The position numbers were made by a program, and so were the translations under genes. Positions 42,028 to 50,517 of a DNA stretch of 64,000 nt are shown here, one piece after another. Source of the stretch: Alpinimonas psychrophila (lineage in GTDB: Bacteria > Actinomycetota > Actinomycetes > Actinomycetales > Microbacteriaceae); NCBI RefSeq assembly GCF_014137865.1, contig NZ_JACGWU010000001.1:186001-250000 (forward strand), given 5' to 3'. Within the stretch, counting starts at the first letter, position 1. Each line of letters starts with the position of its first letter. The notes under the pieces were generated by a model, which was given only the letters and a program-made list of their open reading frames with translations, made no database searches and was not told where the DNA came from.

Positions 42028-42906
42028 CTAGTCTTTCGCCGTGAGTGTGGGTGCGGTCGTGATCGTCACGTCGAGGCCCAGATCCAGGGCGGGGGCACTA
42101 TGAGTCAGCGCGCCCACCGAGATGACGTCTACGCCCGTCTCGGCAACGTCTCGAACGGTGTTAAGGTCGATGCCGCCGCTGGCTTCTACGACGGCCTGAC
42201 CGGCAATGAGAGCTACTCCCGAACGCAGGTCGGCCAGCGAAAAATTGTCCAGCATGATGGTGTCGACGCCGGCGCTCAAAATAACTGGGATCTGGTCGAG
42301 GCGGTCAACCTCAACTTCAAGATGGGCGGTATGGGGGAGTTCACGGCGTATTCGCGCGAGTTCGGTTGCGAGGTCACGGCCACCGGCCTGCAGGACCGCG
42401 AGATGATTATCTTTGGCCATCACGGCATCCGAGAGTGAGTACCGGTGATTGCGAGCCCCGCCACAGCGAACGGCGTGGCGTTCGAATGCCCGCAACCCCG
42501 GCGTGGTCTTGCGCGTATCAGCGATGCGAGCACTGGTCCCCGCAATGCGCGCCACGTACTCGAATGTGAGGGTGGCAATGCCGCTCATGCGTTGAACAAA
42601 ATTGAGGCCCACGCGTTCGGCGCCGAGGATCCCGCGGGCATTTCCCTGCACGCGAGCCAAGACATCGCCCTTCTGGAACGCGGCGCCGTCGGCGACCAAC
42701 AAGTTGACCGTTATCGCAGGATCGGTCAGCGTGAAAGCGGCAGCAAACACGTCCCCCCCGGAGAACACTCCGGCCTCACGAGCGACAAGTTCGGCGGTCG
42801 CCGTGGCATCCTCGGGAATCAAATAGGCACTTGTCAGGTCGCCCCATGGGGCATCTTCGTCGAGGGCGCGACCAACAACATCGGCAATAACGCGGTGAGT
42901 CAACAT
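42028..42906 (-). CDS. nadC: Quinolinate phosphoribosyltransferase
   Basis: Converts quinolinate and PRPP to nicotinate mononucleotide, CO2 and PPi. 292 residues. DAPWGDLTSAYLIP, GNARGILGAERVGLNFVQRMSGIAT, IADTRKTTPGLRAFERHAVRCGGARNHRYSLSD in pieces (the TRKTTPGLR and GGARNHR active-site blocks), VEVDRLDQIPVIL and MLDNFS. Starts 2 bases after the nadB stop. Confidence 0.97.
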   Translation of the reverse strand: MLTHRVIADVVGRALDEDAPWGDLTSAYLIPEDATATAELVAREAGVFSGGDVFAAAFTLTDPAITVNLLVADGAAFQKGDVLARVQGNARGILGAERVGLNFVQRMSGIATLTFEYVARIAGTSARIADTRKTTPGLRAFERHAVRCGGARNHRYSLSDAVMAKDNHLAVLQAGGRDLATELARIRRELPHTAHLEVEVDRLDQIPVILSAGVDTIMLDNFSLADLRSGVALIAGQAVVEASGGIDLNTVRDVAETGVDVISVGALTHSAPALDLGLDVTITTAPTLTAKD

Positions 42907-42908
42907 GG

Positions 42909-44516
42909 CTAAACCTTTCGGGCGATGGTAATGGGGCGAGCAAGAGCCGGGCTCGTCTCGGGGTAATCAAGACGATAATGACCACCGCGAGATTCGTGGC
43001 GGGCCAGTGCGGATTGCGTCAGCGCCTGGGCCAGGAGCAACAAATTGGCGTCCTCCCAGTCGGGAAAAAGACGGTGGGCCGGATCGGCGGGCCGCCACCC
43101 CCGGATCTGCTCCAGAGTTGATTCCAGCTCGGTTCGGGTGCGGGCCAGGCCAACGTTGTCCCACATCATTGTCTGAAGTTCCACGCGATCGACAACTTGG
43201 GTGGCGAGTCGACGAGCGGCATCCGCATCGTTAGTGGCAGCGGGTGCGTCGGCCGTCAAGTGATCTGTGAGCTCCAACTCGAGCAACGGCCCCTGGGCGC
43301 CCCAGCGGGCGGCCGGAGCATCTTCGGGCCACGGTTGACCCAGATGAGAAACGGCGCGATGGGAAAACACAATCGACTCCAGCAGCGAGTTCGAGGCGAG
43401 ACGATTGGCGCCGTGGGCTCCGGTACAGGCAACCTCGCCAACGGCATACAACCCGGGAATGCTGGTGCGGCCCCAGCTGTCGGTGGCGACGCCACCCATC
43501 CAATAATGTGCCGCGGGGGTCACTGGAATCGGGGCGGTAGCCCAGTTCAAACCATAGGATCGGCATGCCGCGGTGATGGAGGGGAAACGCTCCGAGAGAA
43601 AAGACTCACCCAGAGCGGTGGCGTCAAGCAAAACGGGTTGCCCGCCCTGCGCCATCATTTGTGCCTGTATGCCTCGGGCCACGATGTCGCGGGGAGCCAG
43701 CTCCGCGAGGGGGTGCAGATTCTTCATGAACCGCTCACCGGCGGCGTTGATGAGTACGGCACCCTCACCGCGAACGGCTTCCGAGATCAGGAAGCTCCCG
43801 GGAACAGCCAGTGCAGTGGGGTGAAACTGGTAAAACTCGACGTCGGAGAGCACTGCACCGGCACGGAGCGCCGCGGCAACCCCATCTCCCGTGGTGACGG
43901 CAGGATTGGTCGTGTGGCGGTAAAGCTGACCGGCCCCACCGCTGGCCAAGATGACGGTGTCGGCCTCGATGAAGCGCGTTCCGGCGGTGTCGAAGACATG
44001 CACGCCGATAACCTTCTTTCGGCCGTCCGCGTCTACTTCCGTTGCAATATCGACGAGAAAAGTGTGTTCGTAAATTTCGGTGCTGGTGGCACGAACCGCG
44101 GCGACCAGAGCGTTGCTGATCCCGGCCCCCGTGGCGTCACCCCCGGCATGCAAGATTCGGGGATGCGAGTGCGCGGCTTCCAGGCCGCGAGCGAAGGTCT
44201 CTCCCTGGCGATCAAACTCAACGCCGAGCGCCACGAGATCGTTGATGCGCCCAGGGCCCTCCGCACACAAGACGTTGACGGCTTCGGGCCAGCACAAACC
44301 GGCACCGGCGACGAGCGTGTCGGTTACGTGCTCGGCGACCGTGTCGTCATCGGTCACAACGGCGGCAATCCCGCCCTGTGCGTAGTGCGTATTACTCTCG
44401 GCAAGGTTTGATTTCGTGATCAGGATGACGGAGTGGTTTCGGCTCGCTTCGACAGCGGCAATCAGCCCCGCAATTCCGCTGCCGATGACGATAACGCGCG
44501 AACGTGTTTGTACCAT
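42909..44516 (-). CDS. nadB: L-aspartate oxidase
   Basis: FAD-dependent oxidation of L-aspartate to iminoaspartate, passed to NadA. 535 residues. N-terminal dinucleotide motif VIVIGSGIAGLIAAVEAS, THYAQGGIAAVV, ASGGAGQLYRHTTNPAVTTGDG, the catalytic Arg region RGEGAVLINAAGERFM and HYWMGGVATDSWGRTSIPGLYAVGEVACTGAHGANRLASNSLLE in pieces. C-terminal helical domain complete. It starts 6 bases after the nadA stop and overlaps nothing. Confidence 0.97.
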   Translation of the reverse strand: MVQTRSRVIVIGSGIAGLIAAVEASRNHSVILITKSNLAESNTHYAQGGIAAVVTDDDTVAEHVTDTLVAGAGLCWPEAVNVLCAEGPGRINDLVALGVEFDRQGETFARGLEAAHSHPRILHAGGDATGAGISNALVAAVRATSTEIYEHTFLVDIATEVDADGRKKVIGVHVFDTAGTRFIEADTVILASGGAGQLYRHTTNPAVTTGDGVAAALRAGAVLSDVEFYQFHPTALAVPGSFLISEAVRGEGAVLINAAGERFMKNLHPLAELAPRDIVARGIQAQMMAQGGQPVLLDATALGESFLSERFPSITAACRSYGLNWATAPIPVTPAAHYWMGGVATDSWGRTSIPGLYAVGEVACTGAHGANRLASNSLLESIVFSHRAVSHLGQPWPEDAPAARWGAQGPLLELELTDHLTADAPAATNDADAARRLATQVVDRVELQTMMWDNVGLARTRTELESTLEQIRGWRPADPAHRLFPDWEDANLLLLAQALTQSALARHESRGGHYRLDYPETSPALARPITIARKV

Positions 44517-44522
44517 CGGGCG

Positions 44523-45815
44523 CTAGACCGGCTTCGCAGCTAGCATGCGCTCGAGGGCAACCCGTGCAGGAAGGGCAACGTCTTCTGGAACGACGATCTG
44601 GTTGACGACCTCTCCGGCGACGAGACGTTCGAGCACCCAGGCAAGATAACCGGGGTGGATGCGATACATCGTCGAGCAGGGGCACACCACGGGATCCAGG
44701 CAAAAAATGGTGTGCTGCGGGTACTGGGCGGCGAGCCGTTGCACCATGTTTATTTCGGTACCGATGGCAAACGTGGTGGGTTCAGTCGCTTCGGCTACAG
44801 CCTTGCGAATGTACTCAGTCGAACCATATTCGTCGGCGGCATCGACAACCGGCATGGGACATTCGGGATGCACAATCACGCGAACGCCCGGGTGATCCCT
44901 GCGGGCCTGTTCGATCTGGCCCACGTTGAATCTCTTGTGAACCGAGCAGAATCCGTTCCACAAAATAACCCGAGCCTCGGCCAATTCCACTGCAGTGTTG
45001 CCCCCGAGAGGCTTGCGCCCGTGCCATAGCGGCATTGCTTCCAGCGGCACGCCCATGGCTTTGGCCGTGTTGCGCCCTAGGTGCTGGTCAGGAAAAAACA
45101 GCACGCGCTGACCGCGTTCGAATGCCCACTTCAGAACGGTTTCGGCGTTGGAAGAGGTGCACACGATCCCCCCGTTTTCACCGCAGAAACCCTTGAGCGC
45201 GGCGGAGGAGTTCATGTAGGTCACCGGGATAATCGGAACGCGACCATCGGCATCCGGCTCGGTGCCGTAGAGCGCAGTGAGCTCTTCCCAGCACTGCGTG
45301 ACCGAGTCAATGTCAGCCATGTCAGCCATGGAGCATCCGGCGGCAAGGTTCGGCAAAATCACGGCTTGATTCGCCGAGGACAAGATGTCGGCGGTCTCCG
45401 CCATGAAATGCACGCCACAAAAGATGATGGCTTCCGCTTCGGGGCGATTCTTTGCCTGCACGGCCAACTGGTAAGAGTCGCCCAGATAGTCGGCGTGACG
45501 CACTACCTCTTCGCGTTGGTAGAAGTGGCCTAGGATGACGACGCGTTCGCCGAGCGTTTCTTTGGCCACCCGGATGCGCTCGTGCAGTTCGTCGTTTGTT
45601 GCCGTCTTGTACTCGGTTGGCAGTCCCCCCTGCACGGGCGAACCCGTGGGGATGACGTCGCCCATCGAGGAGCCGGGCCCATAGCCGGGGGGTTGCGCGT
45701 CAAACTCCCACGGACCCTTGGCAAGATCAGGGCTACACGCGGCTACGCCAGCTTCAGCTGTTGCACCATTCACGATTAACTGGATGCGGTCGTTAACAGA
45801 GGCTGTTGGATTCAT
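44523..45815 (-). CDS. nadA: Quinolinate synthase
   Basis: Condenses iminoaspartate with DHAP to quinolinate using a [4Fe-4S] cluster. 430 residues, the long actinobacterial form with an extra N-terminal segment. AVILGHFYQREEVVRHADYLGDS-like block (VVILGHFYQREEV), FCGVHFMAETADIL, YMNSSAALKGFCGENGG (Cys ligand region), HPECPMPVVDAADEYGSTEYI and DPVVCPCSTMYRI with the last Cys ligand. The ATG overlaps the nrtR TGA by 4 bases, so it is translationally coupled to its presumed repressor. Confidence 0.97.
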   Translation of the reverse strand: MNPTASVNDRIQLIVNGATAEAGVAACSPDLAKGPWEFDAQPPGYGPGSSMGDVIPTGSPVQGGLPTEYKTATNDELHERIRVAKETLGERVVILGHFYQREEVVRHADYLGDSYQLAVQAKNRPEAEAIIFCGVHFMAETADILSSANQAVILPNLAAGCSMADMADIDSVTQCWEELTALYGTEPDADGRVPIIPVTYMNSSAALKGFCGENGGIVCTSSNAETVLKWAFERGQRVLFFPDQHLGRNTAKAMGVPLEAMPLWHGRKPLGGNTAVELAEARVILWNGFCSVHKRFNVGQIEQARRDHPGVRVIVHPECPMPVVDAADEYGSTEYIRKAVAEATEPTTFAIGTEINMVQRLAAQYPQHTIFCLDPVVCPCSTMYRIHPGYLAWVLERLVAGEVVNQIVVPEDVALPARVALERMLAAKPV

Positions 45816-46582
45816 GCGGACACTCCTGAGGCAGATGCGTGGGTCGTGGTTCGGAAGCTTGTGGTGGAGGGATTCGCGGGCACCAGTGTGCAGGGCGCGG
45901 TGAGGTGTGAAAGCGGTCCCTGATCGGCAGGGTTGACGGATGTGTCGTACTTATAGAGCTGGGGTGGCCGGTGGCGCGTGCCCGAGAGCCGCTCACCTGT
46001 TGCAACGACTGCGCCGGAGCCCTCCATGGTGCGACGAAAATTGCCGGGATCAAGCGGTTTTTGGAGCACGGCTTCGTAGACCTCGCGCAACTGAGCGAGG
46101 GTGAACGTCTCTCCCAAAAATCCGTGTGCAATCTGGCTGTACTCGAGCTTGGTGCGCAGTCTCCACAGGGCGTATTCGACGATGAGCTTGTGATCGAAGG
46201 CCAGTTCGGGCAGTTCATCCGCAACAAACCAGCGCACGTTGTCGTTCTCAATAGTGCGTTCGGCTTCATCGCTGGCCACAAGGGCCCAATACACAATCGA
46301 AACAACGCGTTCGTCGGGGGAGCGGTCTAACTGTCCAAATGCGTAAAGCTGTTCAAGATACCGAGGTTGCAGACTCGTGGTCGCCAAGAGTGTGCGCGAA
46401 GCCGCTTGAGCCAAATCTTCGTGTGCGGTGAGCGGTCCACCGGGGAGCGCCCACCGGCCTTCATAGGGGGCACGAATACGACGCACCAAGGGCAACGCCA
46501 ATTCGCTCGTACCGTCGGCGCCTGGGCGCAACCTAAAGATCACGGTGGAGACGGCCAAATTCGGCGACACAACCTCACTCAC
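45812..46582 (-). CDS. nrtR: NrtR-type Nudix repressor of NAD synthesis
   Basis: 256 residues. N-terminal Nudix-like domain (VSTVIFRLRPG, RWALPGGPLTAHEDLAQAASRTLLATT, in which the Nudix box is degenerate), then a winged helix near residues 150-215 (FLGETFTLAQLREVYEAVL, NFRRTMEGSGAVV). This architecture and its place at the head of nadA-nadB-nadC fit NrtR, whose DNA binding is relieved by ADP-ribose. About 35 extra residues make up a Ser/Thr-rich C-terminal tail. GTG 46582 with RBS GGAGGTGA. Two candidate operators lie on its promoter. Confidence 0.9.
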   Translation of the reverse strand: MSEVVSPNLAVSTVIFRLRPGADGTSELALPLVRRIRAPYEGRWALPGGPLTAHEDLAQAASRTLLATTSLQPRYLEQLYAFGQLDRSPDERVVSIVYWALVASDEAERTIENDNVRWFVADELPELAFDHKLIVEYALWRLRTKLEYSQIAHGFLGETFTLAQLREVYEAVLQKPLDPGNFRRTMEGSGAVVATGERLSGTRHRPPQLYKYDTSVNPADQGPLSHLTAPCTLVPANPSTTSFRTTTHASASGVSA

Positions 46583-46603
46583 AGAATCACCTCCATCAAT
46601 AAA

Positions 46604-46651
46604 AGAGTCAAAGCGACTCTAAGTAGATATATCTTAGTGTCAATGTGACTT
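46604..46651 (-). promoter_or_regulatory. nrtR-nad promoter with two candidate NrtR boxes
   Basis: AGAGTCAAAGCGACTCT at 46604-46620 is a 6-base inverted repeat with 5-base spacer. AGTGTCAATGTGACTT at 46636-46651 is a weaker relative. On the minus strand the -35 TTGACA lies inside the second box and a -10 TAGAGT (spacer about 16) inside the first, so a dimer on each would block polymerase. Confidence 0.6.
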
Positions 46652-46893
46652 GAACGCCACTGCGAAGAGCAAACCGGTGAAAGTATGAAGATTTTCAACC
46701 GTTTTCGTCGGAATTTCTATAAAAACAGGGAATATTATCCGTAAAAATGTTGCAAGAAAGAAACGTTTGAGCGCTAAAGTGATTCCTGCGAGTCAAGGTT
46801 TTTTCTGGGGGCATCAAAGATGATTGCCACCTGACGGGTAATTTCCGTCATCAGATTCTCTCGCGCATCACGGCATCGAACAGGAGCACATTC

Positions 46894-48654
46894 ATGTCCG
46901 CTACGACCTCACCTTCAGGCCAAACTCAGCATGGACGGCAGCAACCAGGTGAGAAACAGGCGAGTAAGGGTCTCAAGACTGGCGCACTCGGACTTTTCTC
47001 TAGTGTCGTCGTCGGTATGGCCTCGACGGCACCAGCATATTCCTTGGCGGCAAGCCTCGGCTTCATCGTCGCCAGCGGCGGTGCATTATTGGCAGGTGTG
47101 AAGGCTCCGGGCATCATGTTGCTCGCGTTTATCCCTATGTATTTGATTGCCGTCGCGTACCAAGAACTCAACAAGGCCGAACCCGACTGTGGTACCACAT
47201 TTACCTGGGCTACCCGCGCCTTCGGCTCGGTTACCGGTTGGATGGGAGGCTGGGGCATCATTGCTGCCGATGTCATTGTCATGGCCAACTTGGCCCAAAT
47301 CGCCGGGTCCTACTCCTTTACCTTCATGGGAGAAATCGGCATTCCTGGGGTCTCCAACCTCTCGGGTGATGTCTTCTGGTCTACTCTTGCAGGCCTCATT
47401 TGGATCGCTCTGATGACATGGATTGCGTTCCGGGGTATCGAAGTTTCTGCCAAGTTGCAGTATGCATTGCTCGGAATCGAGGTTGTGATTCTTGTTGTTT
47501 TCGCTATCACGGCTTTGGTGCGCGTCTACTCTGGTTCCGCCGAAAGCTATTCGTTGGTGCCCACCCTCGACTGGTTCAACCCCTTCACTCTTGACTTTGG
47601 CAGTGTCATCGCGCCCTCGATTTTGGTCGCCATCTTCATTTACTGGGGCTGGGACACGGCCGTCTCCATTAACGAAGAAACAGCAGACCCCGAAAAAACG
47701 CCAGGTCGCGCCGCCATTATCAGTACCCTTCTCCTACTGGTAACGTACGCGCTAGTCGCCACCGCGGCCGTCGCTTTTGCGGGTGTCGGTACCGACGGCG
47801 TGGGGTTGGGTAACCCCGACAATGCCAGTGATATTTTCTCGGCCATAGGGCCGGCCCTGTTTGGTGACAGCCCCATTGGCAAGATCATGTTGCTTCTCTT
47901 AGCCGCATCCATTTTGACCTCGGCTGCTGCGTCGACACAGACGACCATTCTGCCGACCGCGCGCACTGCCCTCTCCATGGCTGTGTTCAAGGCTCTTCCC
48001 GAGAAGTTTGCCAAAATTCATCCCAAGTTTCTGACCCCCACCTGGGCCACGATCGGTATGGGCATTATCTCTGCGGCTTTCTATCTACTCTTCACTATGA
48101 TCAGTCCCAACCTGCTGACCGCACTGATTGGATCAATCGGTCTCATGATTGCGTTCTATTACGGGCTCACCGGGTTTGCCGCCGTGTGGTTCTACCGCCG
48201 CACGCTTACTTCCTCGTTCCGTAACTTCATCATGCGAGGACTCTTCCCCTTCCTCGGCGGTGGAATGCTCTTCGCTGTCTTTTTCTACGGTCTGTTCCAG
48301 TTCGCCATGCCTAACTGGCTGACCGATGCTGACGGCAACAACGTCACCATCTTTGGCATGGGCGCCGTGGCCGTTGTCGGTATCGGTGCTCTCGTGTTGG
48401 GCTTCGTGCTCATGCTGGTCTGGCGCGGGATTAAGCCTGACTTCTTCAAGGGACAAACTCTGACGAAGCGAACGCACATGCTGGTGTTAGAGCGCCTTGG
48501 AGAAGCCGAGCCCACGTTTGGCTTGCCCGACTCTAATCTAGGAACCGACGTAATTGCACCAGATCTATCTAACCTGCCGACGGGCGCCATCGCGATCGAT
48601 ATCGTGACCGGCGAGAAGCTCAAAAAGCAGAAGAAGAGCCCACCGCGGCACTAG
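46894..48654 (+). CDS. APC-family amino acid permease
   Basis: 586 residues, about 12 membrane helices plus long soluble ends. GLFSSVVVGMASTAPAYSLAASLG, EPDCGTTFTWATRAFG and WGGWGI-like GWMGGWGIIAADVIVMANLAQIAG are typical APC blocks. N-terminal tail is Gln/Ser-rich; C-terminal tail is Lys-rich. The gene immediately precedes the glycine riboswitch but is not under it. Substrate unknown. Start ATG 46894 has CAGGAGCAC upstream. Confidence 0.88.
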   Translation: MSATTSPSGQTQHGRQQPGEKQASKGLKTGALGLFSSVVVGMASTAPAYSLAASLGFIVASGGALLAGVKAPGIMLLAFIPMYLIAVAYQELNKAEPDCGTTFTWATRAFGSVTGWMGGWGIIAADVIVMANLAQIAGSYSFTFMGEIGIPGVSNLSGDVFWSTLAGLIWIALMTWIAFRGIEVSAKLQYALLGIEVVILVVFAITALVRVYSGSAESYSLVPTLDWFNPFTLDFGSVIAPSILVAIFIYWGWDTAVSINEETADPEKTPGRAAIISTLLLLVTYALVATAAVAFAGVGTDGVGLGNPDNASDIFSAIGPALFGDSPIGKIMLLLLAASILTSAAASTQTTILPTARTALSMAVFKALPEKFAKIHPKFLTPTWATIGMGIISAAFYLLFTMISPNLLTALIGSIGLMIAFYYGLTGFAAVWFYRRTLTSSFRNFIMRGLFPFLGGGMLFAVFFYGLFQFAMPNWLTDADGNNVTIFGMGAVAVVGIGALVLGFVLMLVWRGIKPDFFKGQTLTKRTHMLVLERLGEAEPTFGLPDSNLGTDVIAPDLSNLPTGAIAIDIVTGEKLKKQKKSPPRH

Positions 48655-48710
48655 ATTTCGACGGTATGCTGAAAGCAACAAATAACTGAACACGTGGCTA
48701 ATTGCACGAT

Positions 48711-48901
48711 GCGGGAGAGTTCGCGTTAGCGAACACCGAAGGAGCAATCCTCCCCGACAATCTCTCAGGTACTCGTACCGCATCGAACAGGCCGCTCTGA
48801 AAAGAAGACGATGTCTCTAGTCGTCTCGCCCAAGGTGAAAGTTGTGTCGCGCTGAGAGGTGCGAACGGTGAAACTCTCAGGCACAAATGACAGAGGGGGA
48901 G
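48711..48901 (+). ncRNA. Tandem glycine riboswitch for the gcv operon
   Basis: Two consecutive glycine aptamer signatures are legible: GCGGGAGAG ... CACCGAAGGAGCAA ... CTCTCAGGT ... GGCCGCTCTGAAAAG, then a short linker, then CGCCCAAGGTGAAAG ... GCGAACGGTGAAACTCTCAGGC and ACAGAGGGGGAG. The element ends 36 bases before the gcvT start, so it probably controls initiation or elongation into gcvT when glycine is high. It fills the 283 bases between the permease and gcvT. Confidence 0.93.
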
Positions 48902-48937
48902 TTCCTACTCGTTGGTCTCGTACCGAACGGAGAACTC

Positions 48938-50089
48938 ATGTCTGATTCCCCTCGCTATTCCCCGCTGAATGCCCTGCATGAAGAGTTGGGTGCCAGCTTC
49001 ACTGATTTTGCCGGATGGCAGATGCCGGTGCGCTACGACAGTGACCTCGCTGAGCACCATGCCGTGCGAACATCCGCCGGTATTTTTGACATCTCGCACA
49101 TGGCTGAGATTGCTGTCTATGGGCCCGCGGCTGGTGCGTTCCTCGACTATGCGCTCGCCGGCAAGCTCTCGGCGATTAGCCTCGGGCAAGCAAAGTACAG
49201 CCTGTTGCTCAACGAAGACGGCGGCATCATCGATGATCTCGTGGTCTACCGCCTCGGAGAGACCCGCTTTCTCGTCGTGGCCAACGCGGGCAATCGCTTT
49301 GCCGCGGTCGATGCTCTGATTGCACGCGTCGGTGATTTTGATGTCACTGTCATAGACGAATCGGATGCGACCTCGCTCATCGCGGTGCAAGGTCCCGCCT
49401 CGCTCCAGATTTTGCTCCACACCGTGGGGCTCTCTCTCGCCGAAGACGCCCACGCGCGCCCGGAGCCTACGCTTGAGACCCTCAAGTACTACGCCTCACT
49501 GCCCGCAGTATTTCTGGGGCATCCCGTTCTGATCGGTCGCACCGGGTATACCGGCGAAGACGGTTTTGAGCTCTACATTGACCAAAGCGAAGCGGCGGCC
49601 CTGTGGATTGCGCTGAGCGAAGCCGGGGAGGGCCGCGGGCTCGTGCCCACGGGCCTTGCCTGCCGGGACACCTTGCGTCTAGAGGCTGGAATGCCGCTAT
49701 ACGGTCACGAACTTGGTCTCGAAACTGCTCCCGTTCAGGCCGGCCTCGGTCGCGTTGTCGCGTTGACTAAAGAAGGCGACTTCGTTGGTCGCACCGCTAT
49801 CGAGCGCGGTGTGTCTGCCGATGCTCCCGTGTTGGTCGGACTCGTGGGCGAAGGAAAGCGTGCCGCCCGTGCCAACTATGAGGTTTTCAGCGCCAATGCC
49901 AGCGCCGACACCCGCGTGGGCGTCATCACCTCGGGGGCCTTGTCTCCCACCCTGGGTTATCCGGTAGCCATGGCCTACGTGCATCCGTCAGTATCGGCTC
50001 TCGGCACTGTCGTCTTCGTTGATATTCGCGGAACACGACTTCCCTACACTGTCACTCAATTGCCCTTTTATCGCAGAGAGAAGAACTGA
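48938..50089 (+). CDS. gcvT: Glycine cleavage system T protein (aminomethyltransferase)
   Basis: Transfers the methylene group from the aminomethyl-lipoyl arm of GcvH to tetrahydrofolate, releasing ammonia. 383 residues. [32 protein letters not shown] in pieces, [45 protein letters not shown] and [19 protein letters not shown] are conserved GcvT blocks. ATG 48938 with CGGAGAA RBS; an upstream frame would read through the riboswitch. The gap to gcvH is 2 bases. Confidence 0.96.
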   Translation: MSDSPRYSPLNALHEELGASFTDFAGWQMPVRYDSDLAEHHAVRTSAGIFDISHMAEIAVYGPAAGAFLDYALAGKLSAISLGQAKYSLLLNEDGGIIDDLVVYRLGETRFLVVANAGNRFAAVDALIARVGDFDVTVIDESDATSLIAVQGPASLQILLHTVGLSLAEDAHARPEPTLETLKYYASLPAVFLGHPVLIGRTGYTGEDGFELYIDQSEAAALWIALSEAGEGRGLVPTGLACRDTLRLEAGMPLYGHELGLETAPVQAGLGRVVALTKEGDFVGRTAIERGVSADAPVLVGLVGEGKRAARANYEVFSANASADTRVGVITSGALSPTLGYPVAMAYVHPSVSALGTVVFVDIRGTRLPYTVTQLPFYRREKN

Positions 50090-50091
50090 TC

Positions 50092-50463
50092 ATGGCTAAC
50101 CCACAGGAACTGAAATACACCGAAGAACACGAGTGGCTGAAAGTCGACGGCGACAGTGCTGTCGTGGGCATCACGGCGTACGCCGCGGAGAAACTCGGCG
50201 ACGTTGTCTATGTCGAGTTGCCCAAGGTCGGGGCCGCAGTCGTGGCCGGCACCGTCGTGGGCGAGATCGAGTCCACCAAGTCTGTCGGCGAGCTCTACGC
50301 CCCCGCCACAGGAACCGTCCTCGAGGTCAACGATGCTGTTGTCTCCAACCCCGAACTCGTCAACGACGACCCCTTCGGTGGCGGTTGGCTCATCAAAATC
50401 AGCATCACCGACTTGCCTGCCCTGCTGAACGCGGATGAGTACACCGCGCTCACGGGTGAGTAA
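50092..50463 (+). CDS. gcvH: Glycine cleavage system H protein
   Basis: Lipoyl-carrier subunit of glycine cleavage. 123 residues, ordinary for the family. EHEWLK near residue 14, lipoylated Lys63 in [15 protein letters not shown], and [18 protein letters not shown]. Directly follows gcvT by 2 bases and precedes gcvP by 54 bases, completing the T-H-P order. Lipoyl attachment requires LplA/LipA elsewhere. Confidence 0.97.
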   Translation: MANPQELKYTEEHEWLKVDGDSAVVGITAYAAEKLGDVVYVELPKVGAAVVAGTVVGEIESTKSVGELYAPATGTVLEVNDAVVSNPELVNDDPFGGGWLIKISITDLPALLNADEYTALTGE

Positions 50464-50517
50464 CCGGCGTTTCACCACCTATAACACCAATTAACACCAA
50501 CAACGTTTAAGGAACAC

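Noticed and set aside
43197-44411. 404-codon open frame on the plus strand opposite nadB
   Set aside because: Gly/Arg-rich translation without motifs, and nadB is unambiguous on the other strand.
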